Source: Psychrobacter sp. PL19 (lineage in GTDB: Bacteria > Pseudomonadota > Gammaproteobacteria > Pseudomonadales > Moraxellaceae). Taken from it: DNA of 64,000 nucleotides. Below, piece after piece: positions 1 through 8,213 of this stretch (position 1 is its first letter; every line of letters begins with the position of its first letter). Made by a program: the position numbers and the translations under genes. The notes under the pieces were generated by a model, which worked only from the letters and a program-made list of their open reading frames with translations, ran no database searches and was not told the origin of the DNA. The stretch lies in the NCBI RefSeq assembly GCF_017875835.1, contig NZ_JAGING010000001.1, positions 248,001 to 312,000 on the forward strand, given 5' to 3'.

Positions 1-403
1 TAGCGGTCGAGCCAAACGCTAGCCCCACGCCAAATAGCAGCCCGACACCCATAGCCGCTATAATAGGACTGCTGGTACTCGAGGTCATAGCGGCTAGTAA
101 TGGCAGTTGAACAATACAAGCGATAGCATGAGAAATAGCAGATAGCGACAACACATGGCCCGCCTTTAATAAGGCTTGCCTTGGGGTTTTGATATCTTGC
201 GATAAACGTCCGCCATACCAGTAGCCAACTGCTATTGCAATCAGTACCATCGCCAATATGACGCCGGTGATAGAGATGGACGAGCCAATATAAGTCGCTG
301 ATATCCGAATCGCATAGATCTCGATACCGAGACCGGCAAAGCCTTCGAGTAGCGCGATGACCAAACATATCCCTAAGACTTTTCTTTGCATAAAATGACT
401 CAT
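1..403 (-). CDS. Polytopic membrane protein, N-terminal part only (spermidine synthase-associated membrane domain type)
   Basis: The window edge cuts this minus-strand gene; only its first 134 codons are visible, read directly from the bases. The protein begins MSHFMQRKVLGIC and shows about four hydrophobic segments (roughly residues 8-30, 38-60, 84-105 and 112-134). The first segment, with LLEGFAGLGIEIYAIR followed by a GG-R-L turn after helix 2, resembles the membrane half of fused MFS/spermidine synthase-like proteins. A second ATG at 391 is an alternative start; neither has a clear ribosome binding site. Membrane location is well supported. The family assignment rests on this motif alone, and a different small transporter is possible. 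Confidence 0.5.
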   Translation of the reverse strand, partial: MSHFMQRKVLGICLVIALLEGFAGLGIEIYAIRISATYIGSSISITGVILAMVLIAIAVGYWYGGRLSQDIKTPRQALLKAGHVLSLSAISHAIACIVQLPLLAAMTSSTSSPIIAAMGVGLLFGVGLAFGSTA

Positions 404-510
404 CAGCGTGACAACTATTTATACAAGGAGTTTACACTATGTTAAATGGGCAGGATGATGCGACTTACTATTTATAGCGTTCAATTATTAACAAAGCTTG
501 AAATATGAAG

Positions 511-535
511 AAAGCCAAACGTTAGGTTTGGCTTT
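511..535 (-). terminator. Hairpin downstream of the second pilin gene
   Basis: A perfect 10-bp stem (AAAGCCAAAC / GTTTGGCTTT) with a 5-nt loop. It lies about 130 bp after the stop of the pilin gene at 668-1030, in that gene's reading direction. The trailing U-run is short, so termination strength is uncertain. Confidence 0.55.
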
Positions 536-558
536 CGAATACTGAGATTAGCGATGTT

Positions 559-627
559 GTAGGCTGCTGCTTTAGCCCAGCATTATGATATTGCAAAGTT
601 ATGAGCTGGGCTAAAGCCACAGCCTAC
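559..627. repeat. Inverted repeat with 22-bp arms
   Basis: Arms at 559-580 and 606-627 (GTAGGCTG..GCTTTAGCCCAG and its near-complement) match at 20 of 22 positions around a 25-nt spacer. It lies just downstream of the pilin gene at 668-1030. A diverged single arm recurs at 1181-1206, downstream of pilA. It could act as an RNA hairpin terminator or be a small mobile repeat. Confidence 0.7.
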
Positions 628-667
628 CTCCTTGCCTACGCTCTCTGTTAGAAAAAAAGATAAAAAT

Positions 668-1030
668 TTAAGGCAATACGCGACAAGGTGCTCCATTAGG
701 AATATCGCATTCAATTTGAGCGTTTAAAGAAGATTTGACAGTAGCTATAATTTTTTGTTGAGTATCCAACGTCCAGCCTGTGGCATCGGTAATAGACTGA
801 CAGGCACCTGTAACCGGTGCTACAGGAAGTGTGCTATCGTCTTGGTCATTTAGTGTATGGAAAACCTTATTACTATAGCCTTTAACTTCTAACAGACAGG
901 CACCACTCTGAGCATTTCCAACGTATGAACGATAGCTTGGTATGGCAATAGCTGCCAAAATACCAATGATAACGACTACTATCATGACTTCTATTAGTGT
1001 AAAACCATCTTGAGTCTGCTGGAAGTCCAT
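668..1030 (-). CDS. Type IV pilin-like protein (second, non-PilA pilin)
   Basis: A 120-residue prepilin. The leader is 8 residues plus Gly9, then F10-T-L-I-E14, the prepilin peptidase site with the conserved Glu at +5. A hydrophobic helix follows to about residue 31. The globular part has four cysteines (45, 77, 108, 116), enough for two disulfides; the last pair near the C-terminus resembles a pilin D-loop. It is much shorter than the neighbouring PilA (151 aa) and differs outside the helix. It has its own sigma-54 type promoter (1065-1080) only about 35 bp upstream of the ATG, and PilA's terminator separates the two genes. It could be a minor or alternative pilin, for instance a DNA-uptake pilin; the sequence does not decide. 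No strong ribosome binding site precedes the ATG. Confidence 0.85.
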   Translation of the reverse strand: MDFQQTQDGFTLIEVMIVVVIIGILAAIAIPSYRSYVGNAQSGACLLEVKGYSNKVFHTLNDQDDSTLPVAPVTGACQSITDATGWTLDTQQKIIATVKSSLNAQIECDIPNGAPCRVLP

Positions 1031-1064
1031 AAACTATCATAAATATATTTAATTAACACTACAC

Positions 1065-1080
1065 AGCAGTAACCATGCCA
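1065..1080 (-). promoter_or_regulatory. Putative sigma-54 (-24/-12) promoter for the pilin at 668-1030
   Basis: Read on the minus strand from 1080: TGGCATG, GTTA, CTGCT. The GG and GC dinucleotides are spaced exactly as in the RpoN consensus TGGCACG-N4-TTGCA. Transcription would start near 1054, giving a leader of about 24 nt. The pilA promoter at 1820-1835 shares the same unusual CTGC -12 element. Confidence 0.6.
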
Positions 1081-1124
1081 AAACTCTCATTTATTTCTAT
1101 AAAATTATGATTATCAAACAATAA

Positions 1125-1153
1125 AAAAAGCTAAACATGACGTTTAGCTTTTT
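1125..1153 (-). terminator. Rho-independent terminator of pilA
   Basis: Stem AAAAAGCTAAAC / GTTTAGCTTTTT with a 5-nt loop, about 75 bp past the pilA stop. A-tract and T-tract flanks would let it work on both strands. It isolates pilA from the next pilin gene. Confidence 0.8.
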
Positions 1154-1180
1154 AGGTAATATGTAGCGTGTTTGGACTAT

Positions 1181-1206
1181 GAGCTAGTCTAAAGTAGCAG
1201 CCTGCG
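1181..1206. repeat. Diverged single arm of the 559-627 inverted repeat
   Basis: The stretch AGCTAGTCTAAAGTAGCAGC at 1182-1201 aligns with the right arm of the inverted repeat at 604-627 with a few mismatches. It occupies the same position, downstream of a pilin gene, suggesting that the two pilin units arose by duplication including their 3' flanks. Confidence 0.45.
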
Positions 1207-1227
1207 CTTACTGCTCATCTTAAACTA

Positions 1228-1683
1228 TTAAGGGGCGGTGCAACCGGATGGTAAGAAATCTGTAGCAATAGTAGACTTACATACGAAAGTACCTGCGACT
1301 GTACGATCCAAGCGAATAACTGGTTCTGCTGCCGCTGTTGTTGCTAAACGTCCCGGATTTTTAATAATACATGAAATCGCGCCTTCCGTTTCTGTGGCTG
1401 CACCTGAACCGTCAGTATTAGCTGTAGGTGGTTTAACTGCCATAGTGGCACAATTACCTGTCGGTGTTTGGCCTCCTACAGCTGCTAGGTCCAATGCTTT
1501 AACACCTTCATTATAAACTAATTCATAATTCGTTTTCAATGCCGCCACTTCGGCTAGAGCAGATGAAGCTTTTGCTTTAGCGGTATAATCCTGGTAAGCA
1601 GGAATCGCAATCGCAGCCAAGATACCGATAATAGCAACAACGATCATTAGTTCGATTAGGGTAAAACCTTTTTGAGCGTTCAT
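1228..1683 (-). CDS. pilA: Type IV major pilin PilA
   Basis: Major structural subunit of type IV pili. The 151-residue precursor starts MNAQKG with cleavage after Gly6. [25 protein letters not shown] gives the classic N-terminal assembly helix with Glu at +5. The C-terminal domain carries cysteines 78, 105, 135 and 148; the last two form the D-loop pair typical of pilins. The ATG at 1683 is chosen because AAAGG sits 7 nt upstream and yields a normal 6-residue leader. An upstream in-frame extension to 1743 would add a non-standard leader. A strong sigma-54 type promoter lies at 1820-1835. The role follows from the family and the adjacent pilus genes; PilA rather than a minor pilin is inferred from size, leader and dedicated promoter. 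Confidence 0.88.
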   Translation of the reverse strand: MNAQKGFTLIELMIVVAIIGILAAIAIPAYQDYTAKAKASSALAEVAALKTNYELVYNEGVKALDLAAVGGQTPTGNCATMAVKPPTANTDGSGAATETEGAISCIIKNPGRLATTAAAEPVIRLDRTVAGTFVCKSTIATDFLPSGCTAP

Positions 1684-1743
1684 AAGCATGCCTTTGTAAT
1701 AAGGTGATGACCGGTTGATTGTTACGCTATTTAGCGTCACCAA

Positions 1744-2141
1744 CTGCCATTAATGATTAATATTATAAATGTCAGTCGAAGTTAATAATTTAACATGCTG
1801 ACTGTCTTACTATTATTGTTGCAGGTAGCGTGCCAATTTTTTAGTATTCCTGAGAAATGCGACAAGTATTCTTACTTTAGTGGTCTTATAATGCTTGATT
1901 AAGATACTGGAAGCCTTGTATAGCAAATTAATCGTCTTATATCGGCAAAAAAGTCTAACGCGTGAACGGTAGGCTCTATTTATGGTCATCCTTATCTTAA
2001 CAAAGTTTATTCAATTGTTAATATTGCGCTATTATTGCTAAAAATTGTCACTTTAGGTAAGTTTTATGCGTATATTGTAAGTTTATATGACGTTTTTTGT
2101 CAGGTATGGCCAGTAATAGCCAAAGTTTCATTAGCGATAAC
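1744..2141. other. Intergenic region upstream of pilA
   Basis: About 400 bp without a gene. It holds the pilA sigma-54 promoter (1820-1835) and AT-rich DNA upstream that could host a PilR-type activator and IHF. No clear terminator for the preceding minor pilin operon is visible. Confidence 0.6.
1820..1835 (-). promoter_or_regulatory. Putative sigma-54 (-24/-12) promoter of pilA
   Basis: On the minus strand from 1835: TGGCACG, CTAC, CTGCA. This matches the RpoN consensus at every position except the first T of the -12 element, with correct GG-to-GC spacing. Transcription would start near 1809, giving a leader of about 125 nt before the ATG at 1683. pilA is a classical RpoN/PilR-dependent gene in Pseudomonas, and rpoN is present in this window. 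Confidence 0.78.
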
Positions 2142-2561
2142 TTAGTTCCACTCATTACCCGTGCCACAAACTGCTACTCGGCATTTTATGCCTTGATAAT
2201 TAAGACTTAGTGCCCCGTCACCCACCATCTGAGTATTAGGTCTAGGCGTCGCAGTGATCGTCCATTTTGCGGTCAGTGGATCTGGACTAATAGCAATACT
2301 ATATAGCGCACTACCCTGTCTAGGGTAATCGCCTTCAAGACCTGTCTTTAACGCATTACTATATTTACCTTGCGCCAGCTTACGACTGTTAATCTCGCTG
2401 GCAATATTGTGCATCTCACTCATCATATCAGTACGTTTGGTCTTGATAACATAGCGTTGATAATTAGGATAAGCGATAGCAGCAAGTATACCGATGATAG
2501 CGACGACAATCATCATCTCTATGAGAGTGAAGCCACTGGATTGTTTTAGTGCAATAGACAT
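2142..2561 (-). CDS. pilE: Type IV pilus minor pilin, PilE-like (distal)
   Basis: A 139-residue prepilin with cleavage after Gly10 ([17 protein letters not shown]), Glu at +5 and the usual N-terminal helix (YPNYQRYV follows). The C-terminal pair Cys127/Cys132 in CRVAVC is the short disulfide loop common in PilE-type minor pilins. It is the last gene of the fimU-pilV-pilW-pilX-pilY1 operon, 56 bp after a second PilE-like gene. Minor pilins of this type join the tip complex that primes pilus assembly. Two PilE-like genes in a row is more than Pseudomonas has; which is the orthologue cannot be told here. Confidence 0.82.
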   Translation of the reverse strand: MSIALKQSSGFTLIEMMIVVAIIGILAAIAYPNYQRYVIKTKRTDMMSEMHNIASEINSRKLAQGKYSNALKTGLEGDYPRQGSALYSIAISPDPLTAKWTITATPRPNTQMVGDGALSLNYQGIKCRVAVCGTGNEWN

Positions 2562-2617
2562 AATATTTCCATTATTATTTAGTGCTTTAGCTTATCTATT
2601 ATTATTTTAGAAGTTGA

Positions 2618-3169
2618 TTACCAGATTTCCTGTCCAATGCCACAGTTTACTGAGATATTAGAGGTTGCTCTATCTTTACTTTTACACTGTAAGCCTGTGC
2701 TATTGGTCATGATGATGTAAGCGTTTGAACTTACTAGTGACGCACTTGGTTCTGCTAGCATACGCCATGCGTTGCCTGCAGTAGAATAACTACTGCTCGT
2801 AGGTGCTAAGCTATTGCCAGTACTGCTATCTACTAGAGTAATCTTGTAGCGATAATTTGTGATATCGCTACCCGCCGGCTCATAGATAGTTTTGTTGACA
2901 GGTTTATCATCATAACCATAACTAATAGTGCCATCATTAGCCAATTGTCTTGGCTGAAAGCCTTTATAAGTCAGGGCAGTAGCGCGCCAACGGTTGAGCT
3001 CTATCTCCAACTGTTGCATACGTACTTGCGCTTGTGACTCCGCGTTTTTTACAACATATTGCCGGTACGACGGAATAGCGATAACTGCTAAGATAGCTAT
3101 AATAGATACCACGACCATCAGCTCAATGAGCGTAAAGCCTGACTGGTGTTTTAGCGCTTTTATGCTCAT
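2618..3169 (-). CDS. Type IV pilus minor pilin, PilE-like (proximal to pilY1)
   Basis: A 183-residue prepilin cleaved after Gly11 ([17 protein letters not shown]) with Glu at +5 and SYRQYVVKN after the hydrophobic helix. It is longer than its neighbour, with a Ser/Thr-rich central region and a C-terminal cysteine pair (162 and 176) spanning a 13-residue loop. The ATG has AGGA 7 nt upstream and follows the pilY1 stop by 12 bp, so it is translated from the same mRNA. It probably forms part of the initiation complex with PilV, PilW, PilX, FimU and PilY1. Confidence 0.82.
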   Translation of the reverse strand: MSIKALKHQSGFTLIELMVVVSIIAILAVIAIPSYRQYVVKNAESQAQVRMQQLEIELNRWRATALTYKGFQPRQLANDGTISYGYDDKPVNKTIYEPAGSDITNYRYKITLVDSSTGNSLAPTSSSYSTAGNAWRMLAEPSASLVSSNAYIIMTNSTGLQCKSKDRATSNISVNCGIGQEIW

Positions 3170-3181
3170 ATAACTATCCTA

Positions 3182-6100
3182 TCAGTCTACTTCGTACCAT
3201 ATTTTTGGCTGTAGAATAAAACGATCATTAAATATCAAACTAGGAGCAGTTCCGTTACCAATTAATTGATCACCAGCTGTCAAACCTTGTGTCAGACCTT
3301 GAGGATTAGGGTCGTAAACACCCTTACCGCTATCTGTTCCAAACCCGACTCGATCATTAGTACTTTCAATCAATGTCTGCGTACCAATAAGCAAGCGTTG
3401 ATTAGAAAGGGTCGAGCTACGTGGTCCTAGAGTAAGCTCTTGGATGCCTTTACCTGCCCTAATAAATCCGCCAGTACCGTTCTTAGAACCTATATCAGTA
3501 CAGATACCGTAAGGTAAGCAATAAAGCTGTCTCTCTGAACCACCGGTGATTTTGGCAGAACAAGAGTCTACAGCACCGTAGCTCATATCCGGATTATAAA
3601 CTGTCGTATACAGGAAGCTGTCGACCACTTCAGATTTACCAATACCTTTGGTATATCTGACATTACCGTAGCCGTCAAAACGAGTCAGAGGATAGTACCA
3701 ACCCTGTTTTGTGCCTGCTTGCAAGATACTAATAACTGAATTTTTTTGAGCCAATGTATATCCTGAAGCAGTAAGAGTACCTATGGCTGATGGTAGTTCG
3801 ACTAAGTCACTATTTCTTGAACTATCACCTACCAAGTCCACTACTGTCTGACCACCAGCAGTGGTAAAATTGCTAGCATAAAAGATATTGTCTGCCTTGG
3901 TCACGTCACTATCTATAATACCGTAGAGCCTATCGGCTTTGCTGATATCGCGTATCTTAGATAAAGGCGAGCTACGATCCCCTGAAATCATATTAACTAA
4001 TGCAAATAGTGTGTTGGTTGTCGGGTTACGATAGAAGCTCACAACGGGACGCTGGTAAAAGCGATAGCTGTATTTCGTATCGTTACCTGTATAGGCACTC
4101 TTGAGAACACGAGTGACTCGGGTGTTGGTGAAAGAAGATTCAGGTGATGTTGTTGTTGATGAGGTAGGCTTAACAAAACCAGCATTGGTAAAATCAGCAC
4201 GAAATAGTTGACCCCCTAGATCTGCAAAATAAATATGATCCATAAAGCCATCATTGTCACGATCTAAGGTAGTGATACCAGCAACAATACTATTTGTCAT
4301 GGTAGCGACGGTCTTTGATGGACTCCCACTACTAGAGGCAGACCATAATAGCTCACCTGTTTTGGCATTTATGATGTATACCGCATTACCTTTAGTCAAA
4401 GCTATTCCTGAACATCCACTGCTTAATGAAGTATCTGTCACGCCAACTTGAAAACCTTCGTTTTCATAACACGTATCGTAACCACCACCGAACACCAATA
4501 CATCAGTTCCAGTGTCCGAGGTACTGGTTTTTATTTTAGCTTTGGTAGGCTTTGACCAAATCTGGCCCATACGACTAAAACCTGTAGTCGTTGGCGTAAT
4601 AGAAAACATCATGCTAGGGTTATCATTATCATGGATATCTAGACCATAAAAAGCCTCACCACCCATGCGTAAACCGCCGTAAGCAAAGAGACCTTTGTTA
4701 CCAGTCTTGTCAATATTGACTTTTTTAGCAGGAAAATCATACTTATAATCAGCGGTTACTAACCAAGGAGCATCAATACCAAAGTTCGGTGACCCTAGAG
4801 CAGCTTTAGTTGCGCCTTTAATGAGTGAATCTAACTGACTTGAGTTTTTTAACATCTCTTTTGGAACAATGACAAACTTCTCTTTGCCACCATTACCGCC
4901 AGTACTTGAATTGTCAGCATTAACTAAATGCAAACCACCTTCGGTTGAGCCAAACAACACATAATCATCACGCGTAGTAGTAACTTTACCATCAGCATCT
5001 AGCGTTGCAGAATACGATACTGAAGCAGGAGTAGAATGTATCGTAGCACCCAACACTTTAATCGGTTGGGTCGCATTAGCATTGGTAAGTGTCATATCTT
5101 TGACATCTATCGTTGTCGCAGGGAGGTTTTCAAACCCTAAAAAATTTAGTAGCTTTCTTAAAGTTGTTTGATTATAGGTACTCGTATCGTTAAAAGAAGT
5201 ATTAGTTAATACAGCATTATTAACCAATACTTTCCCTGAACCATTAACACTTACCTTTTTTAGGACTGGTTTTTTATCAATGACACTAATCCAATCCTCT
5301 ACATACAAGGTTCTGACTGAGGCAACACCAGAGGCAGGCGTATTTAATTGTGAGTAAAATCCCCCAGACTCTACTTTGTCATTGGCACTAGGATAGTTCT
5401 GATCTGACCACAAGTCTTGTGCCGCTGGATTTAGCTCACCCGCTATATTTTTGAATAATTTGATATTATTCTTACCAAAGAGCGTGCCTTCATTTAGACT
5501 ATACTTTTTCATATTGCCTTCCCAAATCACTGCATTATCAGCTACTTTGGGTTGTATAGTTGGGTAGTAGGCAACAGCGAGCTGACTATCAGCACGATAA
5601 GGATCATCTGGAATGATAATAGTACCTGATGGCGTAGACGGTAAGGTTTGATTCAAATCACTTACAAAGGTTATGATACTGTTGACAATATCGTCTGTAG
5701 ACTGAGCCGAATAAAATCCTCCTTCACCGAAGCCACCGACACCTGGTAAAGAAGTATTCGCTTTTTCGCCCCAATTACAAGCATTTTTAGCATCAGTATT
5801 AGTAATATTTTCGCAATTATAAAAATCACGATTTGCTGTAACACCTGTTTTTGGATTGGTATAAGGAAGGTTGCGAATGACTCGATCTACTGGAGGCTTA
5901 GCTGCATCTATAGCTCTATTAACATCAAAGACTGAACCAAAACCAACCACTGCGGTGAATATTTCTCGATCTGTACCCAATGGATTCTTTGTTGGGTCAC
6001 GTAAGGCTTGGGCAAATGCGCCGACTTCGGGCATACCATTATTGTTTTGACTACCATTAGGCAATGTGACTGACGGTAAACTGAACGATGAAGAGCCTAA

Positions 6101-7288
6101 AGCGGATTTCATTAAAGGTAGAGGGTTGGGAGAGCTATTCGGCTCACCATCGGTCAAAAAGTAAATACCACGTCCATCGCAGCTAGAGGGCGATGATAGT
6201 GGACTAATATAATTGGCTCCAGATTTTGAATCTCTGGTAGATTTTGCGAAACCACTGTATCCTAAGTCTTCTGCAGATTGTGAATTTTTTATTAAGCAGA
6301 TAAATAAGTTATTGTTTTGGCATGAGGCAAATTTAAAACCTGCTGTACTTGTAATAAATGAATTAACAAAATATTGCGAACAGTTTAAACCATTATTATT
6401 CCAACTCGAACATTCATAATATATATTAAGGTTATTTACCTTAATATACTCTTCTCTAAAAGAAGGAAACGAAGCCGACGTATTCTTCCCTAGCATATAT
6501 GCACCGACTTCAGCATAGGCATTAGCTGTCGGTGTTCCGTTCTCTCCTATTAGTGCTGCAACTGCTCTTTTAATATCATTACGTTGTGCTTGATCAACTA
6601 GCTTTGCGGGTACAACTATCTTACCGCTCGTGCCATCAGCACTTGTATATATATTATTAATGCCACTTTGTGTAGAGTACTGACCAATACCAATAGCTAC
6701 TTTATTAGCATCTATTTGAGTATTATCCATCAAGGTAAAGAGTGCATCTTTTAGACGAGTTAAGCGATCATAAAACTTGTCTTTGTAGTAATATCTATTA
6801 CTACTACCAGATGTTATAACGCCGTATTCATTACCAATTAGAGGGTTGGCAATGGTCGTATCACAAATGGCAAAACTATAATCGTTATTACCAGAACCAT
6901 CATTAATCCCGCAACGATACCACTGGTTTTCAGGGGCAGGAGACAAGCGATAAAAGTACCTATTATTTGTCTCACAATATCTTCTAGGATAAGTTGGTGT
7001 AGTGGAAGAGTCTTCAGTTCTAACTCTATTAGAAGATACTCCTGAAGGCATGTCGCAGGCATTTATAGTAACGTTAGCAGCCATACTACCTGAAGTATCC
7101 AACATCATAGTAATCGTAGTTTTACCGCCTTCAGCAGCTTTGTATATTTCTAAATCACCGATTTTTTTACCTAATACATCTGCACTTGCTACCGATACAG
7201 ACATCATAGAAGCCACGACAACGACTAAACACTTCAGTGATAACGCAATTTTGTCAGTAGCTAGCGGTATGTTGTCAAGTCGTTTCAT
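3182..7288 (-). CDS. pilY1: PilY1, type IV pilus tip-associated adhesin / assembly factor
   Basis: A secreted protein of 1368 residues acting at the pilus tip in adhesion and in control of extension/retraction. Residues 1-36 are a signal peptide ending SVASA. A von Willebrand A-like domain begins at about residue 60 with the MIDAS motif DTSGS (64-68), and FLTDGEPNSSP supplies a later metal-site strand. The C-terminal half is a beta-propeller-like PilY1 domain with the calcium loop DRDNDGFMD near residue 1005 followed by ADLGGQLFRADF. The ATG at 7288 (AAGGA 8 nt upstream) is preferred to an upstream TTG at 7318. pilX lies 42 bp upstream and a PilE-like gene 12 bp downstream. Length and domain order match the family; the N-terminal third is species-specific. 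Confidence 0.93.
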   Translation of the reverse strand: MKRLDNIPLATDKIALSLKCLVVVVASMMSVSVASADVLGKKIGDLEIYKAAEGGKTTITMMLDTSGSMAANVTINACDMPSGVSSNRVRTEDSSTTPTYPRRYCETNNRYFYRLSPAPENQWYRCGINDGSGNNDYSFAICDTTIANPLIGNEYGVITSGSSNRYYYKDKFYDRLTRLKDALFTLMDNTQIDANKVAIGIGQYSTQSGINNIYTSADGTSGKIVVPAKLVDQAQRNDIKRAVAALIGENGTPTANAYAEVGAYMLGKNTSASFPSFREEYIKVNNLNIYYECSSWNNNGLNCSQYFVNSFITSTAGFKFASCQNNNLFICLIKNSQSAEDLGYSGFAKSTRDSKSGANYISPLSSPSSCDGRGIYFLTDGEPNSSPNPLPLMKSALGSSSFSLPSVTLPNGSQNNNGMPEVGAFAQALRDPTKNPLGTDREIFTAVVGFGSVFDVNRAIDAAKPPVDRVIRNLPYTNPKTGVTANRDFYNCENITNTDAKNACNWGEKANTSLPGVGGFGEGGFYSAQSTDDIVNSIITFVSDLNQTLPSTPSGTIIIPDDPYRADSQLAVAYYPTIQPKVADNAVIWEGNMKKYSLNEGTLFGKNNIKLFKNIAGELNPAAQDLWSDQNYPSANDKVESGGFYSQLNTPASGVASVRTLYVEDWISVIDKKPVLKKVSVNGSGKVLVNNAVLTNTSFNDTSTYNQTTLRKLLNFLGFENLPATTIDVKDMTLTNANATQPIKVLGATIHSTPASVSYSATLDADGKVTTTRDDYVLFGSTEGGLHLVNADNSSTGGNGGKEKFVIVPKEMLKNSSQLDSLIKGATKAALGSPNFGIDAPWLVTADYKYDFPAKKVNIDKTGNKGLFAYGGLRMGGEAFYGLDIHDNDNPSMMFSITPTTTGFSRMGQIWSKPTKAKIKTSTSDTGTDVLVFGGGYDTCYENEGFQVGVTDTSLSSGCSGIALTKGNAVYIINAKTGELLWSASSSGSPSKTVATMTNSIVAGITTLDRDNDGFMDHIYFADLGGQLFRADFTNAGFVKPTSSTTTSPESSFTNTRVTRVLKSAYTGNDTKYSYRFYQRPVVSFYRNPTTNTLFALVNMISGDRSSPLSKIRDISKADRLYGIIDSDVTKADNIFYASNFTTAGGQTVVDLVGDSSRNSDLVELPSAIGTLTASGYTLAQKNSVISILQAGTKQGWYYPLTRFDGYGNVRYTKGIGKSEVVDSFLYTTVYNPDMSYGAVDSCSAKITGGSERQLYCLPYGICTDIGSKNGTGGFIRAGKGIQELTLGPRSSTLSNQRLLIGTQTLIESTNDRVGFGTDSGKGVYDPNPQGLTQGLTAGDQLIGNGTAPSLIFNDRFILQPKIWYEVD

Positions 7289-7330
7289 GACGATTATCCT
7301 TATGGGAGATAAGTACAATGAGTAAATTAA

Positions 7331-8191
7331 CTAAGATGTTGGTGAGAGTACACATTTTGGATTTAATGTGCCTTTACCAAATGGAATACATACGGTAGAG
7401 GAAGATACGTTCTCAACATCCGCTTGCTCATATAACATTTTGCTTGGGGTTGTAGCCGCTAACATACACTCATTCAATGATTTTTTATTCGCTGCTACAT
7501 TAGCCTTGATACTAGTTTGCTCAAAGCACTTATCACTACTTACTTTAGGTTCACTATAGGCAGGTAGTGCAGAAGTGGCTCTAATGTCGAATTTGTATTT
7601 TTTACTGGTTCTATCCTCGACTTCTTTACCAACAACCACATGCCCAAACCTTTCGGCATTAGGACTGGTGGGAGTGACTGTAACACTCATCTGAGTCATA
7701 ACGGTTTGTCTAGCACTTGTATAGTCGCCTGCTTTTGTATAATCGCATATACCACTGTTCATACTGCTCCAGTATCCACCATCAGGTTGTCTAACTGTCG
7801 CATTTGCTGTCAAATATCTTTTTGTACGGGGATTGAAGCAATAGATAAATTCGTTTTTTGCATTATTTGGATTCAATAAAAAATGACCAAATACGCCTGC
7901 CACACTTACCACATCCTGGTATTCAGAAGTGGTTGGACTACCATTAATCATCATCTCTAACTTTTGGTTAGCGCTATCTGATGACTGTAATAAAACCGTA
8001 TTGATTTGATCACTAGTCGCAACTTTAAGATTTGTATTGCTTTGTCTAACCGCTATTGCACCTGCTAGCATTATAAGCACTAAAAACAACAAGACCACTA
8101 TCAGCGTTGCGCCTCGCTCGGAGCTCCGATATGTCATGTTCATATTGATATTTTTTCCTGTTGCGCTTGATGAATAATAGCGATGAACCAT
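7331..8191 (-). CDS. pilX: Type IV pilus minor pilin-like assembly protein PilX
   Basis: A 286-residue protein with a 27-residue leader ending in RG, then ATLIVVLLFLVLIMLAGAIAVRQS as the only hydrophobic segment. The Glu at +5 of normal pilins is replaced by Val, as in other PilX/GspK-like tip pseudopilins. AGAGAGG 6 nt before the ATG supports the start. It lies between pilW (22 bp gap) and pilY1. PilX is thought to work with PilV, PilW and PilY1 in priming pilus assembly. Sequence beyond the helix is poorly conserved, so the name rests on N-terminus, size and position. Confidence 0.83.
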   Translation of the reverse strand: MVHRYYSSSATGKNINMNMTYRSSERGATLIVVLLFLVLIMLAGAIAVRQSNTNLKVATSDQINTVLLQSSDSANQKLEMMINGSPTTSEYQDVVSVAGVFGHFLLNPNNAKNEFIYCFNPRTKRYLTANATVRQPDGGYWSSMNSGICDYTKAGDYTSARQTVMTQMSVTVTPTSPNAERFGHVVVGKEVEDRTSKKYKFDIRATSALPAYSEPKVSSDKCFEQTSIKANVAANKKSLNECMLAATTPSKMLYEQADVENVSSSTVCIPFGKGTLNPKCVLSPTS

Positions 8192-8213
8192 TTTTAGCCT
8201 CTCTACTAAAACG

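Noticed and set aside
1238-1516. Plus-strand ORF opposite pilA
   Set aside because: It lies wholly within pilA in antisense, without start signals or family resemblance.
1684-1743. Longer pilA start at 1743
   Set aside because: It would add 20 residues before a normal 6-residue prepilin leader; the ATG at 1683 has a properly spaced AAAGG.
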